Made by a program: the position numbers and the translations under genes
In this document: positions 8,070 to 17,500 of the stretch, piece by piece
Position numbering within the stretch: position 1 is the stretch's first letter
Layout of the letters: each line of letters opens with the position of its first letter
Source: Thermoplasmata archaeon
GTDB lineage: Archaea; Thermoplasmatota; Thermoplasmata; Lutacidiplasmatales; UBA184
Direction of reading: 5' to 3'
NCBI GenBank assembly: GCA_022749995.1
Contig: JAKIWO010000007.1
Coordinates: 1-40,241, forward strand
DNA: 40,241 bases
Notes under the pieces: model-generated
Database searches by the model: none
What the model was told of the DNA's origin: nothing
The model's input: the letters and a program-made list of their open reading frames with translations, nothing else

Positions 8070-10220
8070 GTGGAGGCGGCGAGCACTCCGGGTCGCTGGG
8101 TGATGCTGCAGCACCGCCGCCCTGCCGCGGGGCTGCTCATCCTGCTCGCGGTCGGGTCGATGGCGATGTTCTTCACGCCACCGGGCGCGATCGCCGTCCA
8201 TATGGGTGGCCACGCCGCGCCTCAGCTGCGGACGGCCGGCACTTCGCTGGCTACGCCCGCGACGTCGGCGGGACCGTCCGTGGGCACCCCCTCGGCCAAC
8301 ATCGCGGGCCTCACGCTGGGCATCACCGCCAGCCCTTCGCGTATCTGCGCCTTCGACTCGGCGACCTGCCCGGCCGGGACGGGCCAATCGCACGTCACGA
8401 TGACCGCCGTCGCCGGCCTGCAGGGGCTCGAGACCTGGCCCGCGGTGCAGGTCGCGTTCGTTATCGAGACGACGCTCTTTGACGGCGTGTACGACCCGAG
8501 TGCTGGCGATGCCGGCACCGACCCGTGCGCCGACACCGGCAGTTTCCCGACCGGCATGCCGTGCGAGGAGTCCAACGGCGTTCCGTTCTTCGTCGCCCAC
8601 GCGCAGCAGATTGCGAACGCGATCCAGTCGGCCAACCCCCACTCGGTGGTCTCCTTCTCGCTGGTGGACTACTTCGCCACGCTGGACACCTTCGACGACG
8701 GCGACGGCTCGGAGTACAACGTGGACATCCCGACGTTCGTCCCGGCCGCCGAGTTCGGCGCGCAGGTCCAGGGCACCTTCCAGGCGCAGGAGCTGGGCGG
8801 AGGGTACGTCTACTCCGACTCGGACTTCTCCGACAACATCCTCCACTCCTCCTCGATCACGGCGCTCTACGGGGCCATCGTGGGCAGCGGGCTCGACTGG
8901 TCCCCTGATGTCCACCACGTCGTGGTCTGGATGGGCTCGACCGTCCCGCGGGACCCGAGCTACAGCGCCAACTACTGCGTCACCGCCTCCGACTACGCGG
9001 GATTTGGCAGCGGCGCGTGCGCCTCCCCCAGCTGCGAGCCGGGCCACTCCTACGGAGCCCTCGGCAGCCCGAACTGCGAGGGATGGGTCCGCTCGCCCGA
9101 CCAGAACATCAGTCACTCGATCGCGGGCCTGGCCCGCACCGCGGCGCAGTGCACCAACTCGATCGGCGGTGTGTGCACGATCGACACCATCGACCTGTAC
9201 GATGGGATGACCGATGCCTGTTCCAAGGACTGGCCGGTCCAGTCGAGCAGTGTCGGACCGTGCAAATCCCCCGAACAAGGCGACGCCGGCAAGGTGATCG
9301 AGGCCGGTTGCGACCTGGCGGCGGCCACGGGCGGGAGCTGGGACGGTCCGAACTTCGCGAGCTGCCCGGATGGGCAGCAGGGGACGCTGCTCCCGGTGTT
9401 CGATACGAACGCCTTCGCCCCCAACACGCAGAACCCCACCTTGCTGGCCGCCCTGCGCGGGGTGAGCTTTGGACCGGTCATCGACACGACGGTGGCCAAC
9501 GGAACGGGCAAGCCGCTGTTCACCTACGTGCCGTTCGGCCACATCGAGCTCGCGCCGGCGCCCCAGTTCCACTCGAGCTGCACCTTTGCTAGCGGCGCCC
9601 CCGCCCACTGTCCGGCGACCCCCAAACAACTCTACACTCCGAACGGAGCGGTCTACTACGGATGGAATTGGTCGAACAACTCGACCACGAACGTGATGCA
9701 CATCGGGGACGCCTGGTCCGTCACCTTCTACGTCGACGCCAACGGCCCCCCGTACTCGACCGTCCCGGTGGACGCCTGCGTCACTGCGTACTGCAAGGCG
9801 GGCGGCAGCGGCTCCGAGGGTGGAGTGTACACGTGGGCCTCGTACATCCCCGTCACGAACAAGAGCATCGTCACCGAATCGTTCCCGCTCGCCCAATTGA
9901 CCGTGCTGGCCGCCGAGGCGCCCGTTCCGCCGCCGCCCGTACCTCCGGCCGCGCCTCCGCCTCCACCGCCGTTCGCCGTGCCGGTCGGCCCGCCGATCGC
10001 CGTGGGCACACCCGTAGGGGTGGGCGCGCAGGTGGGTCTCGGCAGCGTGGCGCTCCAGGGCGTCGCCGCGGGGTTCCTCGCTGCGGGATTCCTGCGGGTC
10101 GGCATGAAGAACCGCCCGATCGCGATGGCCATGGCGGCCAAGTCCGGCGTGAACCCGACGTCGCTGTTCGAGAAGGGTCAGATGGAGGCGAACCGACCTG
10201 GTCTCGGTCGATTCGATTAG
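8070..10220 (+). CDS. Cys-rich vWA-like surface protein with Pro-rich stalk and C-terminal TM
   Basis: GTG start after a Shine-Dalgarno sequence; signal/TM GLLILLAVGSMAMFF; Rossmann-like succession VQVAFVIETT / HAQQIANAIQSANPHSVVSFSLVDYF / DVHHVVVWMGST; PPPPVPPAAPPPPPPF linker; hydrophobic C-terminal segment. Confidence 0.75.
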   Translation: MEAASTPGRWVMLQHRRPAAGLLILLAVGSMAMFFTPPGAIAVHMGGHAAPQLRTAGTSLATPATSAGPSVGTPSANIAGLTLGITASPSRICAFDSATCPAGTGQSHVTMTAVAGLQGLETWPAVQVAFVIETTLFDGVYDPSAGDAGTDPCADTGSFPTGMPCEESNGVPFFVAHAQQIANAIQSANPHSVVSFSLVDYFATLDTFDDGDGSEYNVDIPTFVPAAEFGAQVQGTFQAQELGGGYVYSDSDFSDNILHSSSITALYGAIVGSGLDWSPDVHHVVVWMGSTVPRDPSYSANYCVTASDYAGFGSGACASPSCEPGHSYGALGSPNCEGWVRSPDQNISHSIAGLARTAAQCTNSIGGVCTIDTIDLYDGMTDACSKDWPVQSSSVGPCKSPEQGDAGKVIEAGCDLAAATGGSWDGPNFASCPDGQQGTLLPVFDTNAFAPNTQNPTLLAALRGVSFGPVIDTTVANGTGKPLFTYVPFGHIELAPAPQFHSSCTFASGAPAHCPATPKQLYTPNGAVYYGWNWSNNSTTNVMHIGDAWSVTFYVDANGPPYSTVPVDACVTAYCKAGGSGSEGGVYTWASYIPVTNKSIVTESFPLAQLTVLAAEAPVPPPPVPPAAPPPPPPFAVPVGPPIAVGTPVGVGAQVGLGSVALQGVAAGFLAAGFLRVGMKNRPIAMAMAAKSGVNPTSLFEKGQMEANRPGLGRFD

Positions 10221-10252
10221 GGAGCGACCGGATTTACCCCGAGTTCCCGGCT

Positions 10253-10328
10253 CGGCCCGCGCCCTGGCGGGCCGCAGCCCTCGCGCGTGGGGGTCGGTCG
10301 ATTACCGGGGAGTTCTCCCGGAACTCCC
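10253..10328 (+). other. two tandem GC-rich hairpins in the 358-bp gap after the vWA-like gene
   Basis: CGGCCCGC-GCCCTG-GCGGGCCG (10253-10274) and GGGAGTTC-TCCCG-GAACTCCC (10308-10328), both perfect 8-bp inverted repeats. Confidence 0.55.
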
Positions 10329-10578
10329 AGGGCGCACGCCGTCTGGGGCCGAACGGCGGCCGGTCGCCGCTCGAACGCCCCGCCAGTTCGCTCAGCAGAA
10401 TTCTTCCGCGATTTTCGTCGGTTCCGGCGTCACCGGAGTGGCGCGCTCTGGCGGAGTACTAGAAGTCTATAACCCCCCACGCCACCACCCCCCCGTCCTT
10501 GTCGAAGCCCGGGTCGTTGGAAGCGCGGGTGGCGGGGCTCGACACACGCAAGTTGCACGGAGCTCCGGGAACGTCACT

Positions 10579-12600
10579 ATGAACTCGGCCCGGGCGGTTC
10601 GTGGCCGCTTCACCACGTGTGTCGCGCGCCTTGTTTCTCGACGGTGGGTCGCGTTGTTCCTTGCCGCGGTGCTGCTTCCGAGTGGCCTCGCCGGCATGCT
10701 CCTGGCGGTGCCCCCGGTCCACGCCGCCGGACCGCACGTGGATGCGGCGCTGCACCCCGCGTCGGCCGTGCGCCCTGCCGCCTCCGGGAGCTGCTACGAC
10801 CTCAACAGCACCGTCTGCGTCGAGGTCCAGGCCGGCTCCGTCAACATCGTGCCGAGCTCGGGCAACCGCACGGCATCGCTCGAGCCGAACGCGACCGACA
10901 CCATCGTGCTCCAGATCCATTCCCAGTGGCAGATCGTCTGGCCCGGTCTAGTGAACCAGACGGGACCGCGCTCGCCGATCGCGCTCAACGTCAGCGGGAC
11001 GCTCTGGAACGGTGACCCGTACTACTCCGCCGCCGACTACTCCCTCTGGCACTCCCGCCAGGCCACCGACCCCTGGTGGCAGACCGCCCCGAACGCGGCC
11101 ACGAACGTGACCTGGCCGTTCGTCTATCAGGTGACCTTCTGGAACCGCAGCTCCGCCGGCTCGCCCACCTTCTTCGCCGGCATGAGCATCACTTGGTGGA
11201 TCTACCTCGTCACCCGCAGCACGGGCAACATCTACCACGGCAATGCGATGCCCGCGTTCCACTACACCGTCGCCGGCGCGTGGCCAGAGTCTCCCTACCC
11301 GGCCGCCGTCCAGTACGGGGGCCAGAACGCCTCGACCGACGACCTCGCGCTGAAGCAGGTGCCGCTCCAGCCCAACTGGAACGACACGGTGCATCTCACG
11401 CTGACCACCACCGGACTCGATTCCTCGACGAGGGCCAGCATCGGTTCGGCCACGCTCTACGTGGTGGAGAGCCGGCCGAACGGAGCACCGTACCAGAACG
11501 GCTCGTTCGTCTTCCCCGTCACGGTCTCCAACGGGGCCGGGGCGACCTCCACGGCCGTCGCCATCCCGAACTCCTACTCCCAGATCACGGGCCTGACCGT
11601 CTCCTACTGGGTGGTTGCCACCGACACGGCGGTGAACGAGCTCAACCAGATCATGACCCCGGCGGTCAACTACACCGTCCACGGCAACGGGAGCTTCCAG
11701 AGCGGGCAGTTCGGCAACGACATCCTGCTCACCACCACGCCGACCGACGTCGAGCTCGTGGGGCCGCCGACCCCGCAGGTCGCCGCGGGCGTGAATGTGA
11801 CCGTGGTCATCCAGAGCAAGAGCGTCTCGGCCTCCATCCTGACGGCGCTGCTTCAGTACACCTTCAACTACAACGCCACGGGCGAGGTGGCGCACGGCCA
11901 GGTCCAGTTCGCGCGGAACAACTCCACCACGATGTACGCGGTCCTGCCGCCGTTTCCCGTCGGTGTGATCGTCAACTTCACCGTGCTGGCCTGGGACTAC
12001 ACGATGCTGCTCGACATCTCCCGGCAGTACTCGTTCGAGACCCCCACCTTCAGCACGATCGTCCCGATCATCCCGCCGAGCCTCACCTTCTTCACGGTGC
12101 TCGTCTACGACAACTCGACGGCGACCTGGGTGACCGGCGCGATCGTCCAGATCCAAAGCACCTCGGGGTACGTCAACTCGATCAGCACCACCCAGTTCGG
12201 GATCGCCTACCCGAACCAGACGCTCTCGCGATGGACCCCGCTGCTCGTCCCCGCCAACCAGACCTACAATGTGAGTGTCCTCGACCGCGGGTTCATCCCG
12301 GCCGGCGAGTCGTCCTCGCCCGTGGTCTCCGTCGACCTGCGCGCCACGAACCCGATGTCGTACACGGGCACGCTGGTGCAATCCGACCACTACACCATCG
12401 TACAGGAAGGCTCGTCGCTGTTCTTCTACCTGAACACGACCGCCGCCGGTCCGCTCTTCTCCCCGTCCAACCCCTCCTCGATCTCGGTGCCGGCGGTGCT
12501 CGGTCTCGTTGCCGCGTTCGTGGCGCTCGCGATCGTGCTCCCTTGGTGGATCGCGATCCAGGAGCGCCGCAAGGCCGAAGAGAAGCGGGTGACGCTGTGA
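10579..12600 (+). CDS. secreted single-pass membrane protein (~673 aa) with Ig-like beta domains; C-terminal tail ERRKAEEKRVTL
   Basis: ATG 10579 followed by a signal peptide (WVALFLAAVLLPSGLAGMLLAVPPVHA), many sequons, C-terminal TM (VPAVLGLVAAFVALAIVLPWWIAI). Confidence 0.8.
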   Translation: MNSARAVRGRFTTCVARLVSRRWVALFLAAVLLPSGLAGMLLAVPPVHAAGPHVDAALHPASAVRPAASGSCYDLNSTVCVEVQAGSVNIVPSSGNRTASLEPNATDTIVLQIHSQWQIVWPGLVNQTGPRSPIALNVSGTLWNGDPYYSAADYSLWHSRQATDPWWQTAPNAATNVTWPFVYQVTFWNRSSAGSPTFFAGMSITWWIYLVTRSTGNIYHGNAMPAFHYTVAGAWPESPYPAAVQYGGQNASTDDLALKQVPLQPNWNDTVHLTLTTTGLDSSTRASIGSATLYVVESRPNGAPYQNGSFVFPVTVSNGAGATSTAVAIPNSYSQITGLTVSYWVVATDTAVNELNQIMTPAVNYTVHGNGSFQSGQFGNDILLTTTPTDVELVGPPTPQVAAGVNVTVVIQSKSVSASILTALLQYTFNYNATGEVAHGQVQFARNNSTTMYAVLPPFPVGVIVNFTVLAWDYTMLLDISRQYSFETPTFSTIVPIIPPSLTFFTVLVYDNSTATWVTGAIVQIQSTSGYVNSISTTQFGIAYPNQTLSRWTPLLVPANQTYNVSVLDRGFIPAGESSSPVVSVDLRATNPMSYTGTLVQSDHYTIVQEGSSLFFYLNTTAAGPLFSPSNPSSISVPAVLGLVAAFVALAIVLPWWIAIQERRKAEEKRVTL

Positions 12601-14483
12601 TGCGCTCCCTCCCGTCGCTGGTGCTCGCCACCGTGGCGATCGGACTGCTGCTCGCGCCCAGTGCCTTCCCTTCCGCGAGCTCCCACCACCCCGTCGGTGC
12701 GCTCGCCCCCACGGGATACGGTGCGAGCGGCTACGCGGCCCCGAGCGCCCCGGCCACCTCGGCCCACCGGACGGCGGTCTCCCTGCAGGGCAACCCGCAC
12801 CCGCACTGGTCCGGCAACCGGTTCTTCACCGACGTGAACATCACCTTCACCGTGCCGGGAGTGCTCCCGAACCCCGACTGGAGCTTCACCCCCACGCCCA
12901 CGATCAACACGATCCCGGAGTGGACGAACGGATTCTGGATGAACCTCTCCACCGATGTGGCGATCTCCTACGCGATCGTCACCATCTGGGGGCTCACGCA
13001 GTTCCCCGCGTCGGGGCAGAACGCGAACTTGAGCAGCTACGACCCGACCGCGCCGCGGGAAGTGCCGATGCAGCTCAACCCCAACACGAACAACCGGACC
13101 GCGAGCTTCTTCTTCAACGACTACAAGAACTTCTGGCCGGGCGACGAGATATTCTTCAACGTCTCGGTGACCTCGGTCACCTCCAGCCCCGCGGAGATCT
13201 TCTCGACGCAGGCGGCCTACTACCCCTACCCGGGCACCAACGACCTCTACACTTGGCAGTACGACGTGCAGAGCCCCTGGAACTCCAACGTCTTCGGCAA
13301 CAACATCCACGTCTCCTCGACGCCCGAGGTCTACGGCTCGCCGCCCTACGAGCCGAATCCGTTCCAGCCGTTCCGCCTGACGTTGAGTTCCTACAACCAG
13401 AGCGGCGGCGCGCCGACCCCGATCCCGGCGGCCCAGGCAATGGTGTGCATCACGCAACCGCCCACCCCGACCACCACGTCGGTCCAGAATTGCTTCCCGC
13501 AGGACTTCTCTCCCTGGAACTCGACCGTGATGTCGCTGCCCGCGCTCGGCCCCTACCCGGGGGACAACGTCACCTTCACGCTGGAGGCGTGGCTACCTTG
13601 GCAGGGGATCAACCACGCGATCGACTTCATCTACTCCAACCAGAGCTACGGCTTCAACTGGTCCAAGAACGGCCAGTGGTGGCACCAGAGCCAGGGGCTG
13701 CTCGCCAATGCGGTCCTCTCGAGCTTCCCCCAGGTGCTCTCGAGCGGCGTCACGCTCCTTCCCTCGGCCTCCCCCGTAAACGTGACAGTCCTCTCCCCGA
13801 CCCAGAACGTGACGATCGGCTCGGCCGAGTTGGACTACCGGTACAACGATAGCGCCGGGTTCCACTCCGGCTCCCTGCCGTTCCTGCCCATCACCACGAA
13901 CTTCTCCTACGCGCTGATTCCCGGACTGCCGCTCGGCGGGACCCTCACCTTCCTCGTCCAGGCCAAGGACGTCTTCGGCAACCCGGTGAGCTCGATCAAC
14001 TACACGTACCGCGAGGAGGGACCGCTCCCCAACCCGGGTCCGACGAGCGGGAGCTTCTTCTTCGAGGGACTCGACGTTGCCGGCACGGGACTCGTGCCGT
14101 ACCTGTCCTTCAGTGTCTCGAACTCGACCTGGTCGGAGAGCGGCGTCGGCACCAGCCTCGGCTTCGGGGCGCCGTACACCCAAGGCGTGACGCCGTACCC
14201 CACGTACCTCCACCTCGGGTACGGGTTCTACACGCTGACGGTCCGCGCCTTCGGCCAGACGCAGAACGCGACGATCAACATCAACAGCGCCGTCCCGCAG
14301 ACGATCCAATTCTACTTTGCCAGCCGACCGGTGCCGCCGACGGCCACCTCGAGCTTCCCGACCTTCACCGTCGGCGCTGTCGCGGGCGTCGCGGGCGGCG
14401 CGCTGGCCGCCTTCTTGGTAGTGCCGTGGTTCATCGAACGCCGGCGCAAGGCCGAAGAGGAGCAGCGCCGGGTCACCTTATGA
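12600..14483 (+). CDS. secreted single-pass membrane protein (~627 aa), related in architecture to the upstream gene; tail ERRRKAEEEQRRVTL
   Basis: TGATG overlap with the upstream stop codon; signal peptide LPSLVLATVAIGLLLAPSAFPSASS; sequons; C-terminal TM FTVGAVAGVAGGALAAFLVVPWFI. Confidence 0.8.
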   Translation: MRSLPSLVLATVAIGLLLAPSAFPSASSHHPVGALAPTGYGASGYAAPSAPATSAHRTAVSLQGNPHPHWSGNRFFTDVNITFTVPGVLPNPDWSFTPTPTINTIPEWTNGFWMNLSTDVAISYAIVTIWGLTQFPASGQNANLSSYDPTAPREVPMQLNPNTNNRTASFFFNDYKNFWPGDEIFFNVSVTSVTSSPAEIFSTQAAYYPYPGTNDLYTWQYDVQSPWNSNVFGNNIHVSSTPEVYGSPPYEPNPFQPFRLTLSSYNQSGGAPTPIPAAQAMVCITQPPTPTTTSVQNCFPQDFSPWNSTVMSLPALGPYPGDNVTFTLEAWLPWQGINHAIDFIYSNQSYGFNWSKNGQWWHQSQGLLANAVLSSFPQVLSSGVTLLPSASPVNVTVLSPTQNVTIGSAELDYRYNDSAGFHSGSLPFLPITTNFSYALIPGLPLGGTLTFLVQAKDVFGNPVSSINYTYREEGPLPNPGPTSGSFFFEGLDVAGTGLVPYLSFSVSNSTWSESGVGTSLGFGAPYTQGVTPYPTYLHLGYGFYTLTVRAFGQTQNATININSAVPQTIQFYFASRPVPPTATSSFPTFTVGAVAGVAGGALAAFLVVPWFIERRRKAEEEQRRVTL

Positions 14484-14505
14484 TCGCTACCGAACGAGGA
14501 AACCA

Positions 14506-17500
14506 ATGAGTGCAGGGAACGCCCCGGGGGAAAAGCCCAAGACGACCGTGGCCGCCGCCAAGCCCTCCACCGCGCCGCCGGGCGCGGTCGGAGCGGTGAG
14601 CGCGAGCGCCGGAACTCCCCTGCCGGCGACCATCACGACCTCCCCCACCCCGGTCGCTCCCCGACCGGCGGCACCCCGCCCGGCGCCCAAGCCGGGCACG
14701 GCCCGCCCCGCTGCGCGACCGGCCACGGCCGGCGGCGCCCTCGCCAAACCCCGCGCCCCCACGACGGCGATCCGGCCGCAGACCAAGCCTCGCAGCCCCG
14801 CGGTGCCGGCCAAGCCGCGAGCTCCGGCCCCGGGCGCGCTGGTCCCCCCGGCCGGCGCCCCCGGCCGCAAGCTGTTCTTCGTCCTGTTCATCGTCGGTCT
14901 GCTGCTGATCGGCACCGGCGCGGGCCTCTGGGCGACCTTCTATCCCGACATCGCCCAGGCGAAGACCGCCGCCCAGTTCCTGAGCGACAACGGCGCCCAG
15001 TTCTTCCCGGGCCAACCCGCCGTACATGCCGTCGAGCTGACCAGCGGATCGCTGAAGACCGGCCAGAGCGTGATGGTCAAGGACACCATCGCCAGCGCCG
15101 TCTACAATTCTTCCGCCGGCGTCACCGTGCTCACGTTCCAATCGATCGCGAATGAACCGGCCAATCAGAAAGCGGCCCAGTCCCCGCTCGCCGATGCGCT
15201 GTTCGGCACCGTCCAGGGCAACGTCGGCTGGCTGACCGCGCACACGGCCGTCGTGATGAGCTTCACTATCGTCCGCGCCCAGCTCCCCGGTGGAGTGTAC
15301 GGCACGAACAGCTACCTGACGATCGATGCGGCCGCGGACGCCACCCACTCCTCGCTCGCACCCAGCGGCCCGACCGGTGTTGCCGCGGCCGCCATCAGCC
15401 CGAACTACTTCCAGCCGGACCCGAACGTGGAGTTCGACGGCCTGTTCTACTTCCTGATCGCCGTCGGCGCGCTGCTCGTCGTCGTCTCGCTCCTGTGGCC
15501 GGCCAAGGTGGAGCGCTGGTTCCGCCAGCAGACGAAGGACCCCAAGCACCTGGTCGTGGGGCTCACGGGCATCACGGCGCTGCTCGGCTCCTTCTTCATG
15601 CCGTTCTACCCGTGGCCGATCGCCTTCCTGATCGCCGGCGTGGTCATGCTCATCGCCTGGAAGTTCCCGCAGCTCTCGCTGCTGGTCCTGGTGCTGTTCG
15701 TGGTGCCGGAAGTCGCCTACCAGAGCGGGACGCTCGGCTTCCTGTTCCTGTTCGCGGTGCTGCCGGTGCTGTTCGCGGCGCTCATCGACTGGCGGTTCGG
15801 GATGGGGGCGCTACTCACGCTGTTCCTCGCCCCGATCGGTCTATCGTTCATCGGCCCGATCTTCTTCGCGCTGGTCTTCTCGCTCTACCTCGGCATCGCC
15901 GTCGCCGTCGTCGGTGGGCTGCTCATCACGCTGTTCGTGACGCTCGGGAACCTGCCGATCCTGGGATTCCTCACGGGTCCCGGCGCCTCGAGTTCGCCGA
16001 GCCTCGTCTCGGGGCATTCGGCGGCGTTCCTGCCGGCGCTCCCGATGGAGCACGCCTTCAGCTTCAACTCGATCGGCGCGGCCTACCTCAACCTGCTCAA
16101 CCCGCAGTTCAACGTGCTCGCCACGGGCAGCTCCGGCGTCGGCGGGGTCACCGTCCCGCTCGCGCAGATCGCGGCCTGGTGCTTCGTGGCGTGGCTCATC
16201 ACCTGGTGGCTCAAGGACCGGGACCGGCAGACCTTCCCGAACCTGATCTACAGCTCGGGGATCTCCGGCGCGATCCTGGCGGCGGTCACCGTCGGCGGCA
16301 TCGCCGCGTTCAACTACTTCAGCCTCGCCGCGATCGCGGTACTGCTGATCATCCCGGCGACGCTCACGGCCGTCGCAGGGGCGCTGGTCATCCGGGACGT
16401 CTTCGAGGCGTACTTCACCTCGCGGCTCGGCGCGACCTCGGTCGGTACGCGCGTGGCCGAGATGAAGGGCCTGCAGAAGATCACGTTCGAGATGGTGGGC
16501 GGCCTGCACGACGTGAAGGCCGACATCAAGGAGTCGATGATCATTCCGCTGATGCGAAAGGATGTCACGACCCGGTTCCGGCTCGAGCCGCCCAAGGGGA
16601 TCCTGCTGTTCGGCCCGCCGGGCTGCGGCAAGACGATGCTCATGAAGGCGCTCGCGAGCGAGCTGGGCGTCGAGATGATCTCGATCAAGTGCTCCGATGT
16701 GATGAGCAAGTGGTACGGCGAATCGGAGAACCGCGTCGCCGACCTACTGCGCACCGCCCGGGAGCGCGCGCCGGCCATCCTGTTCATGGATGAGATCGAC
16801 GCGATCGCCAAGCGCCGAGACATGTACACGGCCGATGATGTGACGCCGCGGCTGCTGTCGATCCTTCTCTCGGAGATGGACGGTATCGACAAGTCCGCCG
16901 GGGTCATCGTCGTCGGCTCGACCAACAAGCCCGACCTGATCGACCCGGCGCTCATGCGGCCCGGCCGCCTGGACAAGATCATCTACGTCCCGCCGCCGGA
17001 CTACAACGAGCGGATGGAGATCGTCCACGTGCACTTGCAGGGACGACCGGTCAAGGGCGACATCGACCTGGCGGAGATCGCGAAGAAGACCGAACGGTTC
17101 AGCGGCGCCGACTTGGCGAACCTGGTCCGTGAGGGCGCGACGATCGCGGTGCGCCGCGAGATGATGACGCAGGTCCAGAGCCCCATCACCATGGACGATT
17201 TCCTCCAGGTGCTGCCCCGGATCAAGCCGTCGATCTCGCTGCGGATGATCTCCGACTACGAGACGATGAAGATGGACTACGAGCGGAAGATGCACCAGGT
17301 CCAGCGGACGGAGCGCAAGATCGTCGTCCACTGGGACGACGTGGGCGGTCTCACCGAGATCAAGCAGGCGATCCGGGAGTACGTCGAGCTGCCGCTCACC
17401 CGGCCGGAGCTCATGGAGAGCTACAAGATCAAGAGCGGCCGGGGCATCCTCCTGTTCGGTCCACCGGGCTGCGGCAAGACGCACATCATGCGGGCCGCTG

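Noticed and set aside
14506-14870. N-terminal Pro/Ala/Lys-rich stretch of the AAA+ protein as DNA-binding tail
   Set aside because: Composition is generic low complexity in a high-GC genome; no evidence beyond charge.
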